A DNA stretch of 64,000 nt from Chrysoperla carnea. Lineage: Eukaryota; Arthropoda; Insecta; Neuroptera; Chrysopidae. Shown here one piece after another: positions 11,355-23,649 of this stretch (position 1 is the first letter of the stretch; every line of letters starts with the position of its first letter). The translations under genes were made by a program, and so were the position numbers. The notes under the pieces were generated by a model. That model searched no databases. It was not told the DNA's origin and was given only the letters and a program-made list of their open reading frames with translations. Where the stretch lies: assembly GCF_905475395.1 (NCBI RefSeq), contig NC_058341.1, forward strand, positions 70,315,501 to 70,379,500, written 5' to 3'.

Positions 11355-11784
11355 TTTTTGGTCCTTAAAGCACGGATATATGGAAACCATGTGATAAAAA
11401 ATTGTTATTGGAATGTTTTGTTGAATTCAATATTGAAGTTTGTGGAATTTTGGAATTATTGAAGTGTTTGTTTATTGAAAAGTTATTAATATTGGGAAAA
11501 TTTGGAAGAATTCAATGAAGAATCTTCATCATATAAGAAAATAATATTGGAAACCGTTATATATTTTGGCGGTATTTATATTTTTTGTTTGTTTGTTTGG
11601 TTATATAATCAAATTATAAAGTTATATAACAAAAATTTGGGAAACTTATTAAGTTTTATGGAAAATTGTTTGAGAAATTTGAAATTTTCACTGGTAAAAA
11701 TTTGGTTTGATTTGAACTCCAAAAAAGGATAAAATCAGTTGTGACACATGCGCGGCGTCAAATTATTCATCACAATAGCCAAAG
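11355..11784 (+). other. Left part of element B leader with primer-binding region
   Basis: The bases straight after the LTR read TTTTTGGTCCTTAAAGC, matching the form seen after the LTR of the other BEL element at 51430 (TTTTTGGTCCTTCGAAGC). This is the probable primer-binding site region. An open frame at 11502-11732 has a hydrophobic stretch but lacks an ATG at its start, and I do not call it a gene. Confidence 0.6.
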
Positions 11785-12227
11785 TGAGTGTGATGGACTG
11801 AGACGAGTGTAGTGCTATTCGCTTCGAGTGTGACTGCAGCGCCACACAAAACATGAACTACGGGAGGCTGTCAGAGTATGTTTTTATATGTATGCCTATA
11901 GCAAGAGACAAAAATATAAATAAATATTATATGTAATAATAAAAAAAATTTACATAAAAATATGTGACAATTTTACAGTGATTGTGTCATTTTTTTCACT
12001 AGTTAAATGAACCAAAAACAAGTAAGTGTAATGCTAGAAAATAAAGAATGTAGTAAACAGTAGGTTAAGTTGCTTGAAATTTATGTCAAAGTCTAAAAAT
12101 AATACTAAAATCTAAAAATAATAATAATACTAAGGAAATAATGAAAACAAAAAATAATTAAAAAGTCGTCTCAATTGAATTAATAAATATTTGTTTAATT
12201 TATATAATTTTTTATTATTTTTAGATC

Positions 12228-13827
12228 ATGGATATAATCATACGAACAGGATTTCAGGCTATCAGTCATCAAATTGAATTTCAGCCTCAAAGTATGCCCA
12301 AGGGCAAAGATCTTGTTCTTGCAGGGCATGTAAGAGAAATTGAGGAACACAGGCGAGCAAATGGCAGTATTATCATAAACTGTCGTGTTATTCGACAAAC
12401 CTCGGTCCACGCTACACCTTATGTTACTATATTAAATGTAATTAAAAATTAGATCTTTCATTTGATTATGGTAAATGATGTTAGAATATTGTAATTAGCA
12501 GGGTTTTCTATTTCTATTCCAGATAAATTCAGAAAGGTATGTGACGGATGTATGCTGTAATTGTGTATATAATAAGAGTAAGCAGTGCAAACACATCGCG
12601 GCATTAATTTATTTCATTAATAATGAGGAAAGCGCTTCAAAGACCAGTTATGAGCAGCAGTGGGGCAAGCCGAGCGCACGACAGTTTGCTAAGCAAAAAT
12701 ACTCCAAAGGAGCATATTTTAAAAACATGATGCCGCACAAATACACCCAATTGCATGAACCCCAAACATTATCTGTCACTGAACTGAAAGTCGATTCACC
12801 ATTAAAACTAATAATGCAAGCGCAATTAAAAAAAGAAAATAAACACACCGTGAGAAATGTAATGAATTCTTTGATAACGCAAGTTAAATTGAACTTGCAG
12901 AAAGAAGAATGTGCTGTGTGTATCATTAATTTATTAATTTTCTGTGAAGAATGTTTTATTTACAAAAGCGAGTATGAGTTGGATTATAAAATACGGCAAT
13001 TTTATCTGGAAAATGTCCAATTATCTGAAGAGGAAATAGTAAATTTGTCATGTGAAACAGTTAAACAGTCTTCAAGTAACAATTGGTTTAAAGCTAGGCG
13101 GTTAAGAATATCTGCTAGTTCTAATGTGCATAATATCAAAGTTTTGTGCAGAAAACCAGTTGAATCCCTGGTTTCTGACATGTTAAATCCTAATAAAATT
13201 GACAACACCTCAACCAGATACGGATTAAAAATGGAAACTCGAGCCAAAGAAAAATATGAAGAAATAAAAAATTGTACTGTTAAACAGGTTGGAGTGTTGG
13301 TTCATAAATTTCAACCTTGGCTGTATGCAAGCCATGATGGCGTTGTCACTGATGATGGTTGCATTTCTAAAATAGTTGAATTTAAATGCCCAAGTACTTG
13401 TGAAAAGAAACCGATTGTCAATTTAGCTGATAATTCCAGTAATGTCAAATATTTACAATTTGTTGGCAACAAGTTCAAACTTAAAGAAACTGATGTTTAT
13501 TATACAAAAGTTCAAGTTCAAATGTACGTCAGTGGTATGAGCGTCTGTGATTTTTTTATTTTCTCACCTGTAGAAAATGGTAGTTGTTTAATAGAAGTTC
13601 ACCGAGACGAAGAATTTTTAAAAACAGTCATTTTAAAAAGCGAAAAGTTTTATTTTCAGCATTACTTACCAGCTTTATATGCGACATTGATTGATCAAGA
13701 TATTGATAAAGAAAATAACAATTATAATGGCGATAAAACAGATATCGTAGATAGTTATGAGGAAGATGAGACTACATACCAAAAAAGAAGCTTTACTGGA
13801 CGTGATTCTGAGAATATTTTAAAATAA
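12228..13827 (+). CDS. SWIM zinc-finger plus YqaJ-type nuclease of the ISL2EU-type element
   Basis: Two exons: 12228-12437 and 12523-13827, joined in phase 0 across an 85-bp intron with GT at 12438 and AG at 12521-12522. Exon 2 opens with a SWIM pattern (CNCVYN...QCKH). The YqaJ/lambda-exonuclease fold follows from about 13080 with its acidic set: ETRAKEKYE (Glu), ASHDGVV (Asp) and VEFKCPS (Glu-x-Lys). Such nucleases resect DNA ends in phages; in ISL2EU elements the partner role is unknown. An AG acceptor just upstream of 12228 suggests a further non-coding or short 5' exon. No stop or frameshift breaks the spliced frame, and the tail is acidic. Confidence 0.85.
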
Positions 13828-15254
13828 TTATTTATTTTTTATAATATATTACTACGTAAAAGTAAGAATTGTTGTGATGGTTACAAACAAATTAATTATT
13901 AGAAAGTTAAGTAAAGAGTTTTAATAATCGTTGCTTAAAAGTCAATATTTATTAAAAAAAGTAAAGAGTGTTATTGTTTGATACAATAAAAGTCAATTCA
14001 GGAGAGTTTAATTATTCGTTATTAGTATGTAAGTTATAAATAAGTTTCAAAGAATTTTATTGTTTATTCCAAAAATTAAGACTGTTTATTTATTTATAAA
14101 TTTACAGGAAATTAACAATGTCTTGGAAATTTGATTTAGTATGAAAATAATTACTAATTGAACATTGTAAAAAAAAATTCTTGGCTCCAATGCCATAAAA
14201 AATATACAATTTTCATAAGTAATAAAATATTTTTTTATCCCTCATTTGCTTCATCAGTTTTATTAGAAATAATTGGAGGCTGTAAATTTACCAAAACACA
14301 ACAAATGTGCAGAATGTCGTCTATGCAATGAAATAAATGCTGTGGAATTTTATGTAATATTTGATGAGTCCTCAATCGCTGCATGATTCTTTCAACGTGA
14401 ATCCTAACTCTTGCTACACTATAAGTTTGTTGAGTTTCTTCTGTTGAAAATTCAGTTTTTTTCTCAAGGAAAGGTGGCATAACCATTTTTACTTTCTTGC
14501 CACTTGCGTCAATCACTGTTTTAATTTCTGGAAAACCTTTGTCAGCTAAAACAATGTCACCATCTTCCAAGAGGTCTAATAATCCTGACTCTATAGTAAG
14601 TTGAGAATCATATTTTCGTCCTCCAGCAACGTCAGATCTCAAAGAAATAAAACCTCCAGGAGTTATACCAATAAGAACTTTGGCCGTAAAGTTCTTTTTA
14701 TAATTGGAGTATGTAAAAACACGATTGTCGACACTTGTAGGAATATCTATTCGAAATTCAGTGCAGTCAATTATAACTCTGGTGTTATTGTAATCAGGTA
14801 GAAAGCAATCAGGCATCGTTTCTTGAACAGCGTCAATATCTGGCCAAAATACTAAATTTCTAGTCGCACTAGCTAGATGTTGAAGAGTTTCATAAAAAAT
14901 TGCTGAAATTGTTGTTCTATGAACACTGAACAGTACACCAAGTCCTGAAAATGTTAATCCAGTTTTTATTTTCATTAAAAAAATCAATAGTCGATCTTTT
15001 TTCGATACAATGCACTTTTGTGGTGGGCGTATTTTCGTCAACAAGAAATCAAAATTAGGAAATGATACACCTGCCAGATCAAGGATTTCTCGATCCTTTG
15101 TCACTGATGCGAATCCATGGAATCCATGTTTATTATCCGTTTGACTTTCCGTATCAACAAACGTTTTATGAGGAGTGCCACATTCTTTGTTTGCAAATTT
15201 TTTATTATTATTACCACAATAAATTTTTATCGGCCTGGTATCTTCTAAAATTTC

Positions 15255-17880
15255 CAAAAAAAACTTCACCATAATGTACTCAGGGGGGACAATTGGTTCT
15301 GTTTATGACTCCGATCGCATTATTATGATAAAATTAAACCCGTGTCTACTAATATTATTCAAATATATGCACCTACCGCTGACAGTTCTAAGCAGGAAAG
15401 TGATATCTTCTACAACAGGCTCGAAAATATAATTGCTCTAACAAATAACCGTGATTGTACTGTTGTGATGGGTGACTTCAATGCAAAAATCGGAAAAGGT
15501 GAAGATAGACCAGCGATCGGACCATATGGACTTGGCAAAAGAAATTTAAGAGGTGATACTCTAGCTGAATTTTGCAACGCCCATGAACTTATTGTTATGA
15601 ATACTTGGTTTGAACAACCTGTAAGAAGACTATACACATGGAAGGCTCCTGGCGATACACCAAATAAAATAATCAGGAACCAGATCGACTACATATTAAT
15701 CAGCAGTAGATATAGGAACGCCATAAAAAATACTAAAACGCTACCTGGAGCTGATATTAATTCGGATCACACTCTCTTGAGTGCCAGAATGGAGATTAAA
15801 TTCAAAATAACTAAAATGAGTCTCAAAAACAATAAAAAAGTTAATTTGGAAAAATTGTGCGATGTAAATTGGAGTGATGTTTTCCAAAGTAATCTTAAGA
15901 AATATAATCAGAATATTAGCGATGAATCGAATTTAAATGAAAGACTAATGTCTTTTATTACAAAAATCAAATCCGCTGCTGAGGAAGTGTTAGTCGACCA
16001 AAAAATCGAAAAGAAAAAAGAATGGATGACCGAAGAGATATTAACCCTAATGATAGAAAGAAGATCACTTAAAAATAACGCTACCCAATATAAACTCAAG
16101 AACAAACAAATCAAAAACAAAATAAAGAAAGCAAAACAAGCATGGCTAGATGAAAAATGCAACAATATAGATATGTATGGAAAACTTAATAATCCACATA
16201 AATTGCATAAGGAAATTAAGAGCATGTGTGGAATATCACGTACACATGTAAAAGGCAATTTAAGGAATAAAGATGGCAAGATCTTAACTGAAAACGTGGA
16301 AATTGTCAATAGATGGCAAGAATATGTTGAACACACCTTCAAAGATCAAACGCGTCATGCTTTGCTGGTGGAAAATACCACTAACTCTCCATATCTACCA
16401 ATATTGTTAGAAGAAGTTGAAAAAGCAGTTGAAGAACTTGGAGTGCGTAAAGCCTGTGGAGAAGATGGAGTTTTTGGTGAATATTTAAAGTGTTTGGATT
16501 CAAGTAGCATGCGTGAACTTCAAAATTTATGTAATGAAATGTATGAGACAGAAGATGTTCCTAAAATACTACTTGAATCAAACTTTATTTTATTGCCAAA
16601 GAAAATTAACGCTAACGAATGTTCGGACTACAGAACTATCAGTTTGACATCCAATATAACTAAAGTTTTCTTAAAAATCGTGTTACGAAGGATAAATACG
16701 AGCTTACAAGCTGAAATAGGACCGACTCAGATGGGTTTTAAAAAAGGAGTGGGTACTCGTGAAGCCATTTTCTGTTTAAACATTTTAGTGGAGTGCGCTA
16801 TCGAAAACAATTTACGAGTATTTGCTTGCTTTATAGACTATGAGAAGGCATTCGACAACGTCTCACACGATATTCTTTTTAATATTCTTAACCGATTATG
16901 TAATGATAAAAAAATAATTAACATCTTAAAAAAATTATATTGGTGTCAAACAGCTCAAGTTACAACTGGGTGCTTCTTTCTCCAATATTTTTCAATGTTT
17001 ATGCCGAGTACATCATCAACGAGGCTATAGAAAAATTGGATATTGGTGTTAAATTTAACGGAGTTCGAGTGAATAATCTGAGATACGCAGACGACACAGT
17101 ATTATTGAGTTCTAGTGAAGTAGAATTGCAAACTCTCATTTCCAAGGTGGCTGCAGTTAGCGAACAGTATGGCTTAAAACTTAACATTAAAAAAACATCG
17201 TGTATGGTATTTAGTAAAGATCCTGTGCAGCTTAACGTAAATATTGTTTACAAAAACAATAAAATAATCCAACCAAACCAAACCAGTTACTTGGGGAAAA
17301 TTATTACCTACAATAATGATCAGTTGTTTGAAATTAAAAAACGAATTGCAATTGCTAAAACCAATTTTATGAAATTAAAAACTTATCTAACTAATCGACA
17401 TATAAATTTCAATAACAGATTTAAAATGCTAAAAACATATATATGGTCCGCTTTACTCTATTCTTGTGAAACATGGGTGCTTAAATATGTCAGTGAAAAA
17501 AGACTAGCCGCGTTCGAAACATGGTGTGTTAGACGTATGTTAAAAATAAAGTGGACTGATATGTTAACAAATGAAGAAATTTTTGCTCGTATAAATTACA
17601 AAAGGTGTTTAGTGACGGAAATTAAAAAACGAATTGTGGGTTTTTTCGGTCATATATGTCGTGGCGAACAATTTGATCTCGAAAAGCTAATTTTATTTGG
17701 AAAATTGGAAGGCTGGAGTTCAAGAGGAAGAAAAAGAACAACATGGCTTTCTACAATTAAAAAATTCACAAATATCACCAACATTTATGAATTAAAAGAG
17801 ACAGCCATGGATAGAGACAAGTGGAAAAATGTGGTCTCCAACATCCTGTAAAGGATAAGGAACTTTTATATATATATATA
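15255..17880 (+). mobile_element. 5'-truncated RTE-like LINE with 16-bp target duplication
   Basis: The 16-bp direct repeat TATCTTCTAAAATTTC lies at 15239-15254 and 17881-17896. The element between starts inside the endonuclease domain and ends in a (TA)n run at about 17868-17880, typical of target-primed insertion with 5' truncation. It lies in the transposase exon of the ISL2EU-type element, in the opposite orientation to that gene. Confidence 0.9.
15285..17851 (+). pseudogene. Endonuclease-reverse transcriptase of the RTE-like LINE
   Basis: Frame 15342-about 16970 has the endonuclease (QIYAPTADSS, VVMGDFNAKIG, NQIDYILIS, a C-terminal SDH) and the first half of the RT (FIDYEKAFDNV). Frame 16940-17851 carries LLSPIFFNVY, LRYADDTVLLSS with an intact YADD, and the thumb and C-terminus with RRMLKIKWTD and FFGHICRGE. 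The two halves overlap in different frames near 16950, where a few residues before the LSP motif are missing. The N-terminal frame changes near 15330. From memory the family is the one often misannotated as craniofacial development protein 2-like. Confidence 0.8.
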
Positions 17881-19458
17881 TATCTTCTAAAATTTCTGTT
17901 TGGGTTTCAGCATGACACATATCGTCTTTGACAAAACGATTACAAATGAATGTTTGAGATTGTACATCAGACCTTGAATAAAAGTCTACTTGACACTCTT
18001 GGTCAACTTTTGAAGGCATAACTTGGGAAAATTCAGTCACCACTTCTATCGATTCTGTAGCTTTGCACTCAGGATTTGATGTTAAAGAAAATTTTTGTTT
18101 CATCCGCCGATTCATTACGCGCTTGAATCTGAAAATATAAAATTATTATTATCATGTCATTGACGTTGATCTAGTTTTACCATATAATTCTTACCTGTTA
18201 ATAGCAGAGGATTCATTTACTTTCGAACGCTTGTAAATTGAAGGAAATATAGTTGGAATGTAGCTAGGACTTAACTCCTCTTCTGATTTTTTACCTCCAA
18301 TAAAATGATCACTACAAATATAATCGTATGACTTGGGAACCCACGGTGATCCATCAGCACTACAAAAATACATGTTTATTAAATCTTAGCACACTAGTGA
18401 ATGAATTGATTGCAAAATTGAATTTTTTTTACTCAGATAACTGAAACTGTGTTTACGAATATCTTGCAGACATTAATAAATTTTTTGAATAATATAATAA
18501 ATGGTAAACACTAAACCAAAAAATTGCATGTGCATGTAGCATATTAAAAAATTTTAACATAAATTATTTTTAAATATATGTACGGCTGCATTTTTTTTAA
18601 TCATAATACTTATTATTACATTTTAAGCATTAATAAATTCGCTTTCCCTTATTAGAGAATTCCAAAAAAATTATTAATTTTTATTAAACTTACAAATTTT
18701 GGAAAGGTTTACAATTCTCCAAATTATTGTTATTGATAAATCAAGGTTATGGTACTAATTACTTTAACCTTTTAACTGCAGCTATCCAGAGATTCCGTTG
18801 ATTTAATTTCCATTGAACGGTCGGAAATTTATAAAATTTGCACTTACTATTCCTGCTGGTATTTTTACAATTCACAACACAACAACTCTGGTGTCCCATT
18901 TTTTTTATAATTTATTGAGATTAAATAAAATAAATATTTTCACGTGTATTTGCTTACAATGTCACTCATAATAGCATAATTTTAATTTGACATTTCTATT
19001 ACATTAACATGTAAAGAATTGCAAATTAGTCATAACAGCCTCCTTTAACTCCAAAATTTTTCACTTAAAGCGCTGGCATCGATTTTATTGTCCCTTCCAT
19101 GACTACGCACACAACGAATATTGTGTTTGTTATATATACGTACAACGGAGGAGGTTGGAGTGTACAGACGTGTTTGAAGTATACTTGTTTTCAATCAAAT
19201 TGTTAGCTTTATTGCAAAGTTTTTGAAAAATTAAAGTTGAATACACATAATCTTAGTGACAGTGGATAATATACGCAAATATTTTTAATAGTTGTTCTAA
19301 AAAAAAAAAAGCTGAAATTAAGTGAAAAGTTAAGTTTTTTCGTTTTCGATGAATAAGTTTGTTATGTTGTATTTTATGTGACATAATATTTGATAAACAA
19401 GCTTTGATAGAGGAGTCTGTTATACTTGTGTATGATATTGTAGTTTATACTCAAGTGC

Positions 19459-19545
19459 TTGGTGGCTTAGTGGATAGTGTATCAGCTTCCCACTGTCAAA
19501 ACACTCATCATATGAGTTCGAATCCTGCACGTGCCCGAAGTTTTT
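19459..19545 (+). other. tRNA-like Pol III promoter pair (SINE head or L3 leader)
   Basis: TGGTGGCTTAGTGGATAG resembles an A box, and GAGTTCGAATCCTGC about 45 bases later resembles a B box. A convincing cloverleaf with a 7-bp acceptor stem does not form, so I do not call a functional tRNA. It may be a tRNA-derived SINE fragment inserted in, or a native part of, the L3 5' region. Confidence 0.5.
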
Positions 19546-21661
19546 AAGAAGAATTTTTATTTAAATTTTGGGAACGCCGTAATTTATATATATTATCGCC
19601 GTTAATTTATATTTATATTTATATGTATGTGAAAATTCAGTGACTTTAAACATATATTGTGGACAAACACAAAATCAGTGAATATACTAGTTAACTTCAT
19701 GTGAACTTTCAAGTGCAAAGAAACAATAAAACCCGAACTATTAGTGTCATTTATCAAGAAAGATTACGGTCAGAAGTTATTATACGAACAAAAAAGCGCT
19801 AAAGTGTAAACAAAAACCATAATTTCAGTATATAAGTGAAAAATAGCAAAAATCAAAGATTTATTAGGAATGATTTAGCAAAATCGATCACGTAATTGAA
19901 TCGCTTATTTATGAAAGGCCTCATGTCACATTTTCAGCCATTTTTAAAAAATGACAAAAATCAATTCTCAATGCAAAGCTGCATCGTTTACTTATGAAAG
20001 GGCTCTTGTCCCATGTCTGTATGCCTAGTAACACAGCCGTTTAGAATGCGTATATTTATGAAAGGTCTCATGTCACTGACAGGAGGCTCTACAAAACCAA
20101 ACCGCTGCTCAGAAAGCAACAGCTGGTATGTTCTCTAGGTTATGTTCAGCTGCTGTTTACATTATTTACAATCATTATTACTGTCTAATAAAGTATAATA
20201 TTGTTGTTAATAATTATTTCAATTTATAATTTGAATAATAATGTCAAGTTCAGAAAGTGATGTGAGTGAGAAAAGTGCAAAAAGAAGAAAAGGGAAACGT
20301 AATCCTTCCAAATATAAAGTGAATGTGATCAAGAAAGCAAGATTGGATGGAGAGAAATATTGCAACTATTCTGGAAAAATTGTTAATCAACGAAATGTTG
20401 GATCATTATGCTTGTAAGTTACAATATATATTTTTTTTAATTAGTTGTACGGTACCTACTTGGTCACAAATAATTTTTGATAAAACTTAGCTCGGCCTAG
20501 TTAGTTTAACTTTCAAAAATTGTTGAATGCATATTCTACTCCCAATAATACTGTTATTATTATCATAACAAGTTCGAAGTGCAGGTATATCAAGCTTTGA
20601 AGTTCTGCTGCTGATTTCAAAAAACAACCCCTTAAGTTTTCCTTAAAAAATCAATAATTATTCTTATACAGAATTATTGTTTGTAGGTGCCGGATGAAAT
20701 GTTTTGACAAATTTTCAAACGATGAGAGAATTTCAATCCTTGAGAGATCTCGACAAATGAAGACAAAAGACGAACAAGACCTATTTCTCCAATCATTGAT
20801 TGAAGCAGTTCCTGTGAAACAGAGAAGATCAAGGGTTACTACACTCAATGCGGACGACGTCGATGACATGTTGACATGTGATGACAACGTTGACAATCTC
20901 AATGAAATTGACAAAAAAGAACTTCCAATTCCAAGTCACTCTGTTCAGCATGCTAGTTCATTCAAATTTCATGTACTGTTTCAAGAAAGAAGAATTCTTG
21001 TGTGTCGTAAAGCATATCTCAGTTTATATTCCTTGGGAGAGAAGCGTGTAAGAAGACTGAAAGATATTCTATTGAAGGGTAAGACTCCCAAAGACTTGAG
21101 AGGTCAGCAGCAGAACCGTAAAACGTTTCCAATAGATTATGTAGAACAAATTAAAGACCACATAAAATCATTTCCTGTAAAACAAAGCCATTATTCATCA
21201 AAGGAGGTTAATTATCTCGATGCAAAATTAGATGTGAAAAAAATGTATTCTCTGTTCTTAAAAAAACATAATGATAGTGATGTTAAATACAGTTTTTATT
21301 ACAAAATTTTCAAAGAGCATTTCAATTATCGATTTGGAAGACCCCAAATCGATACATGCTGTGAATGTGAAGAGCTCATGACAAGAATAAGGAGCCCTCA
21401 GCTCAATGACACTGCTAAAAAAGTTGCATCTGCTCAGTTTCTTATTCATAAAAGACGAAGCAATAAATTTTATAAATCATTAAGGGACACTAAGGAATAT
21501 TGCCAGAATAGATCCAATGCAACTCTTCTGTGCTTTGATTATATGCAAAATATAAGTTTACCATGTATTCCAGTCCAGGAAATATTTTACATGCGACAAC
21601 TTTCAGTTTATCCATTTGCCATACATGATGGGAAAACTGATATAACTCAATTTTACTTGTA

Positions 21662-23649
21662 GAGTAAGATCCCGGTGCCCCCAGACGTTACTTATTTTCT
21701 CATAAGAAATATAAATAGGATAAAGTAGTGTTAGTACGTACTTTGAGTGTGTGCATACCTGCTACCTTGAGTCGACGGCCAATTCATAGGTACCAGGAGC
21801 TAAAGGTAGATAAATACAGTACTAATTTTTCTCAAATTCTCAGTGCTGATTTTTACATATGTTTTAGATATTTTTGTTAAAAATCAATAATCATTATTGC
21901 CAGACACTTTCCATCGGCGCTTACCCTTACCAGACGCTTTAAAGCTTCAAAAAAAAAAAAACATATTCTTACTTATAATCTCACTCTTGATTTTTATATA
22001 TGATACTAAGGGAACTATTTGAACACCCTTGGTCAGCAGCCAGACCAATTGGAGGGGTCAAACATCCCCCCAGACACACCTAAAGTGTCGCTATGTGTAT
22101 AAGCGCGAGGGCATTATTTGTACGCTTGAGGGTGAGAGAGATATCTATTTATGGATATCTTTCTTATACTTATTGTCGTCTCAAGGCTACTCTATTCCCT
22201 GCTACTCGATTCAGTGCATCTGTGATTTTATTTACAACGTGTTGAAATAGAAAAAATATTTATAGTATTCTAAAAAATATAATGGCAGAATTATTAAAGT
22301 GTGTGTTTTGTGAGAATTCCGATGTAAATTTAATGTATTGAAAAAAAAAAGCAGAGTACCAGATAGCATTTATGAAACTCGGCGATGTAGACTTATTCAG
22401 TGACTTAGAACTGGAGCAAAATGTGTTTAACACTATACGAAAATTTATTTGTGAACTGTACAACGTGGCCGGAATAATTGACGTAGATGCTGCCCGACTC
22501 CAACTCTTCATCAACACTTATATGGTTTGTGACGTAAATGAAGAGTTCAATCGCAAAAATGTGAAAAACTTTGATGCTAGTAACTTACCACCATGCAAAA
22601 GTGAGCTTTTACAACAGTTTCGACGAGCTAATTATATCACTAGTCTCTGGAAGAATGCTCATATGAAGAAAATTAGTATTTTTAGTCCTGACAATAATGG
22701 GTGGACGTTGGAAGATAATAAATATCATTTTAACTGGTTTGATGGGGACCAATTGCCGAGCTTTGTCAGTGAATCGCTTCAAGAAGAATCAGGTATTATA
22801 CTTTAACTTTGAATAATTGATATAACCGTGTAAGTCTTTGATTCTTAATTATGTTATTTTTGTTACAGAAAATGAAAGTAATAAGGATGATAATGAAGAT
22901 AGTCAATGCCAACATTGGGTTGATGATGACTTATCAAACTTAGACGATGATGACAGTAAAGATCACGCTGAATTGTAAAATGACATGTATAGCTTTATAA
23001 TTTTAAGATTTAATAAATATGAATTTTTTAAATAGTAGTATTCAATTTTACTCGATGATAAGATGTAAAACATAGGGTAAAGAAACTTATATTTATTATT
23101 CATAAAATTTTCTCAACCCTGATCACTTTAAAATACCTTGTAATCTTCAGGCTCGATTCCATTTTGCATGTAACGAATCTTTAATCTCTCTTGATTATAT
23201 CGAACAGAGCAGAATTTTAGCGACACTTTATGTGTGTCTGGGGGGATGTTTGACCCCTCCAATTGGTCTGGCTGCTGACCAAGGGTGTTCAAATAGTTCC
23301 CTTAGTATCATATATAAAAATTAAGAGTGAGATCATAAGTAAGAATATGTTTTTTTTTTTGAAGCTTTAAAGCGTCTGGTAAGGGTAAGCGCCGATGGAA
23401 AGTGTCTGGCAATAATGATTATTGATTATTAACAAAAATATCTAAAACATATGTAAAAATCAGCACTGAGAATTTGAGAAAAATCAGTACTGTATTTATC
23501 TACCTTTAGCACCTGGTACCTATGAATTGGCCGTCGACCCAAGGTAGCAGGTATGCACACACTCAAAGTTCGTACTAACACTACTTTCTCCCATTTATAT
23601 TTCTTATGAGAAAATAAGTAACGTCTGGGGGCACCGGGATCTTGGTCTA
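21662..23649 (+). mobile_element. 2-kb element with 425-bp inverted repeats and TTGTA duplication
   Basis: The left arm 21666-22092 and right arm 23219-23643 are near-identical inverted repeats with outer ends AAGATCCCGGTGCCCCCAG. The flanks are TTGTA at 21657-21661 and 23650-23654, and removing the insert restores the D7 reading frame. A few unpaired bases lie outside the arms (GAGT on the left, GGTCTA on the right). The 1.1-kb centre carries a spliced ORF (22282-22978) and no transposase, so it is probably non-autonomous. Both arms hold a poly-A/T run next to AAGCTTTAAAGC. Confidence 0.9.
22282..22978 (+). CDS. Spliced C-terminal fragment of a very long uncharacterised protein, cargo of the TIR element
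   Basis: The frame starts ATG at 22282 (MAELLKCVFCENSDVN). It meets a TGA at 22339-22341 just before a poly-A run, then reads on from 22372 to 22792. An intron 22793-22868 (GT-AG) leads to exon 2, 22869-22978, which is acidic. Key blocks are FICELYN, DAARLQLFI, LPPCKSELLQQFRRANY, SLWKNAH and FNWFDGDQLPSFV. From memory these form the C-terminus of the same large protein family whose N-terminus is in T1 (1808-2750). Translation probably starts at 22372 unless the TGA is read through. Function unknown. Confidence 0.6.

Larger units (their letters stand above)
14235..18899 (-). pseudogene. THAP-domain DDE_4 transposase of the ISL2EU-type element, split by a LINE
   Basis: Minus strand. Exon 1 is 18899-18769 (CCVVNCKN and KCKFYKFP, the first half of the THAP zinc finger). 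Exon 2 is 18359-18195 (ICSDHF and PTIFPS, the second half). Exon 3 runs from 18128 to 17881 and continues, after the LINE insertion, from 15238 down to 14235. Splice sites GT/AG fit all junctions and keep frame. The DDE_4 core shows IIDCTEF, DIVLADKGF and RIHVERIMQ as the three acidic positions. Apart from the LINE insertion with its 16-bp duplication I see no lesion, so the gene was probably intact until recently. Confidence 0.85.
11785..19108. mobile_element. ISL2EU-type (Harbinger-related) DNA transposon with YqaJ and THAP-DDE genes
   Basis: A SWIM-YqaJ gene on the plus strand (12228-13827) and a THAP plus DDE_4 transposase gene on the minus strand (18899-14235) converge. From memory this pair is diagnostic of ISL2EU elements. 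The ends are approximate: GTGATGGA-TGAGAC near 11790 faces an inverted, degenerate counterpart near 19100, and CAGCGC with GGAGGCTGT recur further in on both sides. A LINE (15255-17880) splits the transposase gene. The element sits in the leader of BEL/Pao B. Confidence 0.75.

Noticed and set aside
11502-11732. Open frame with a hydrophobic, membrane-like segment in the element B leader
   Set aside because: It lacks an ATG at the start, is very AT-rich and matches no known BEL/Pao protein; probably a chance frame.
19459-19545. Functional tRNA gene
   Set aside because: A and B boxes are present but the acceptor and T stems do not pair well and the spacing is odd; better as a tRNA-derived remnant.
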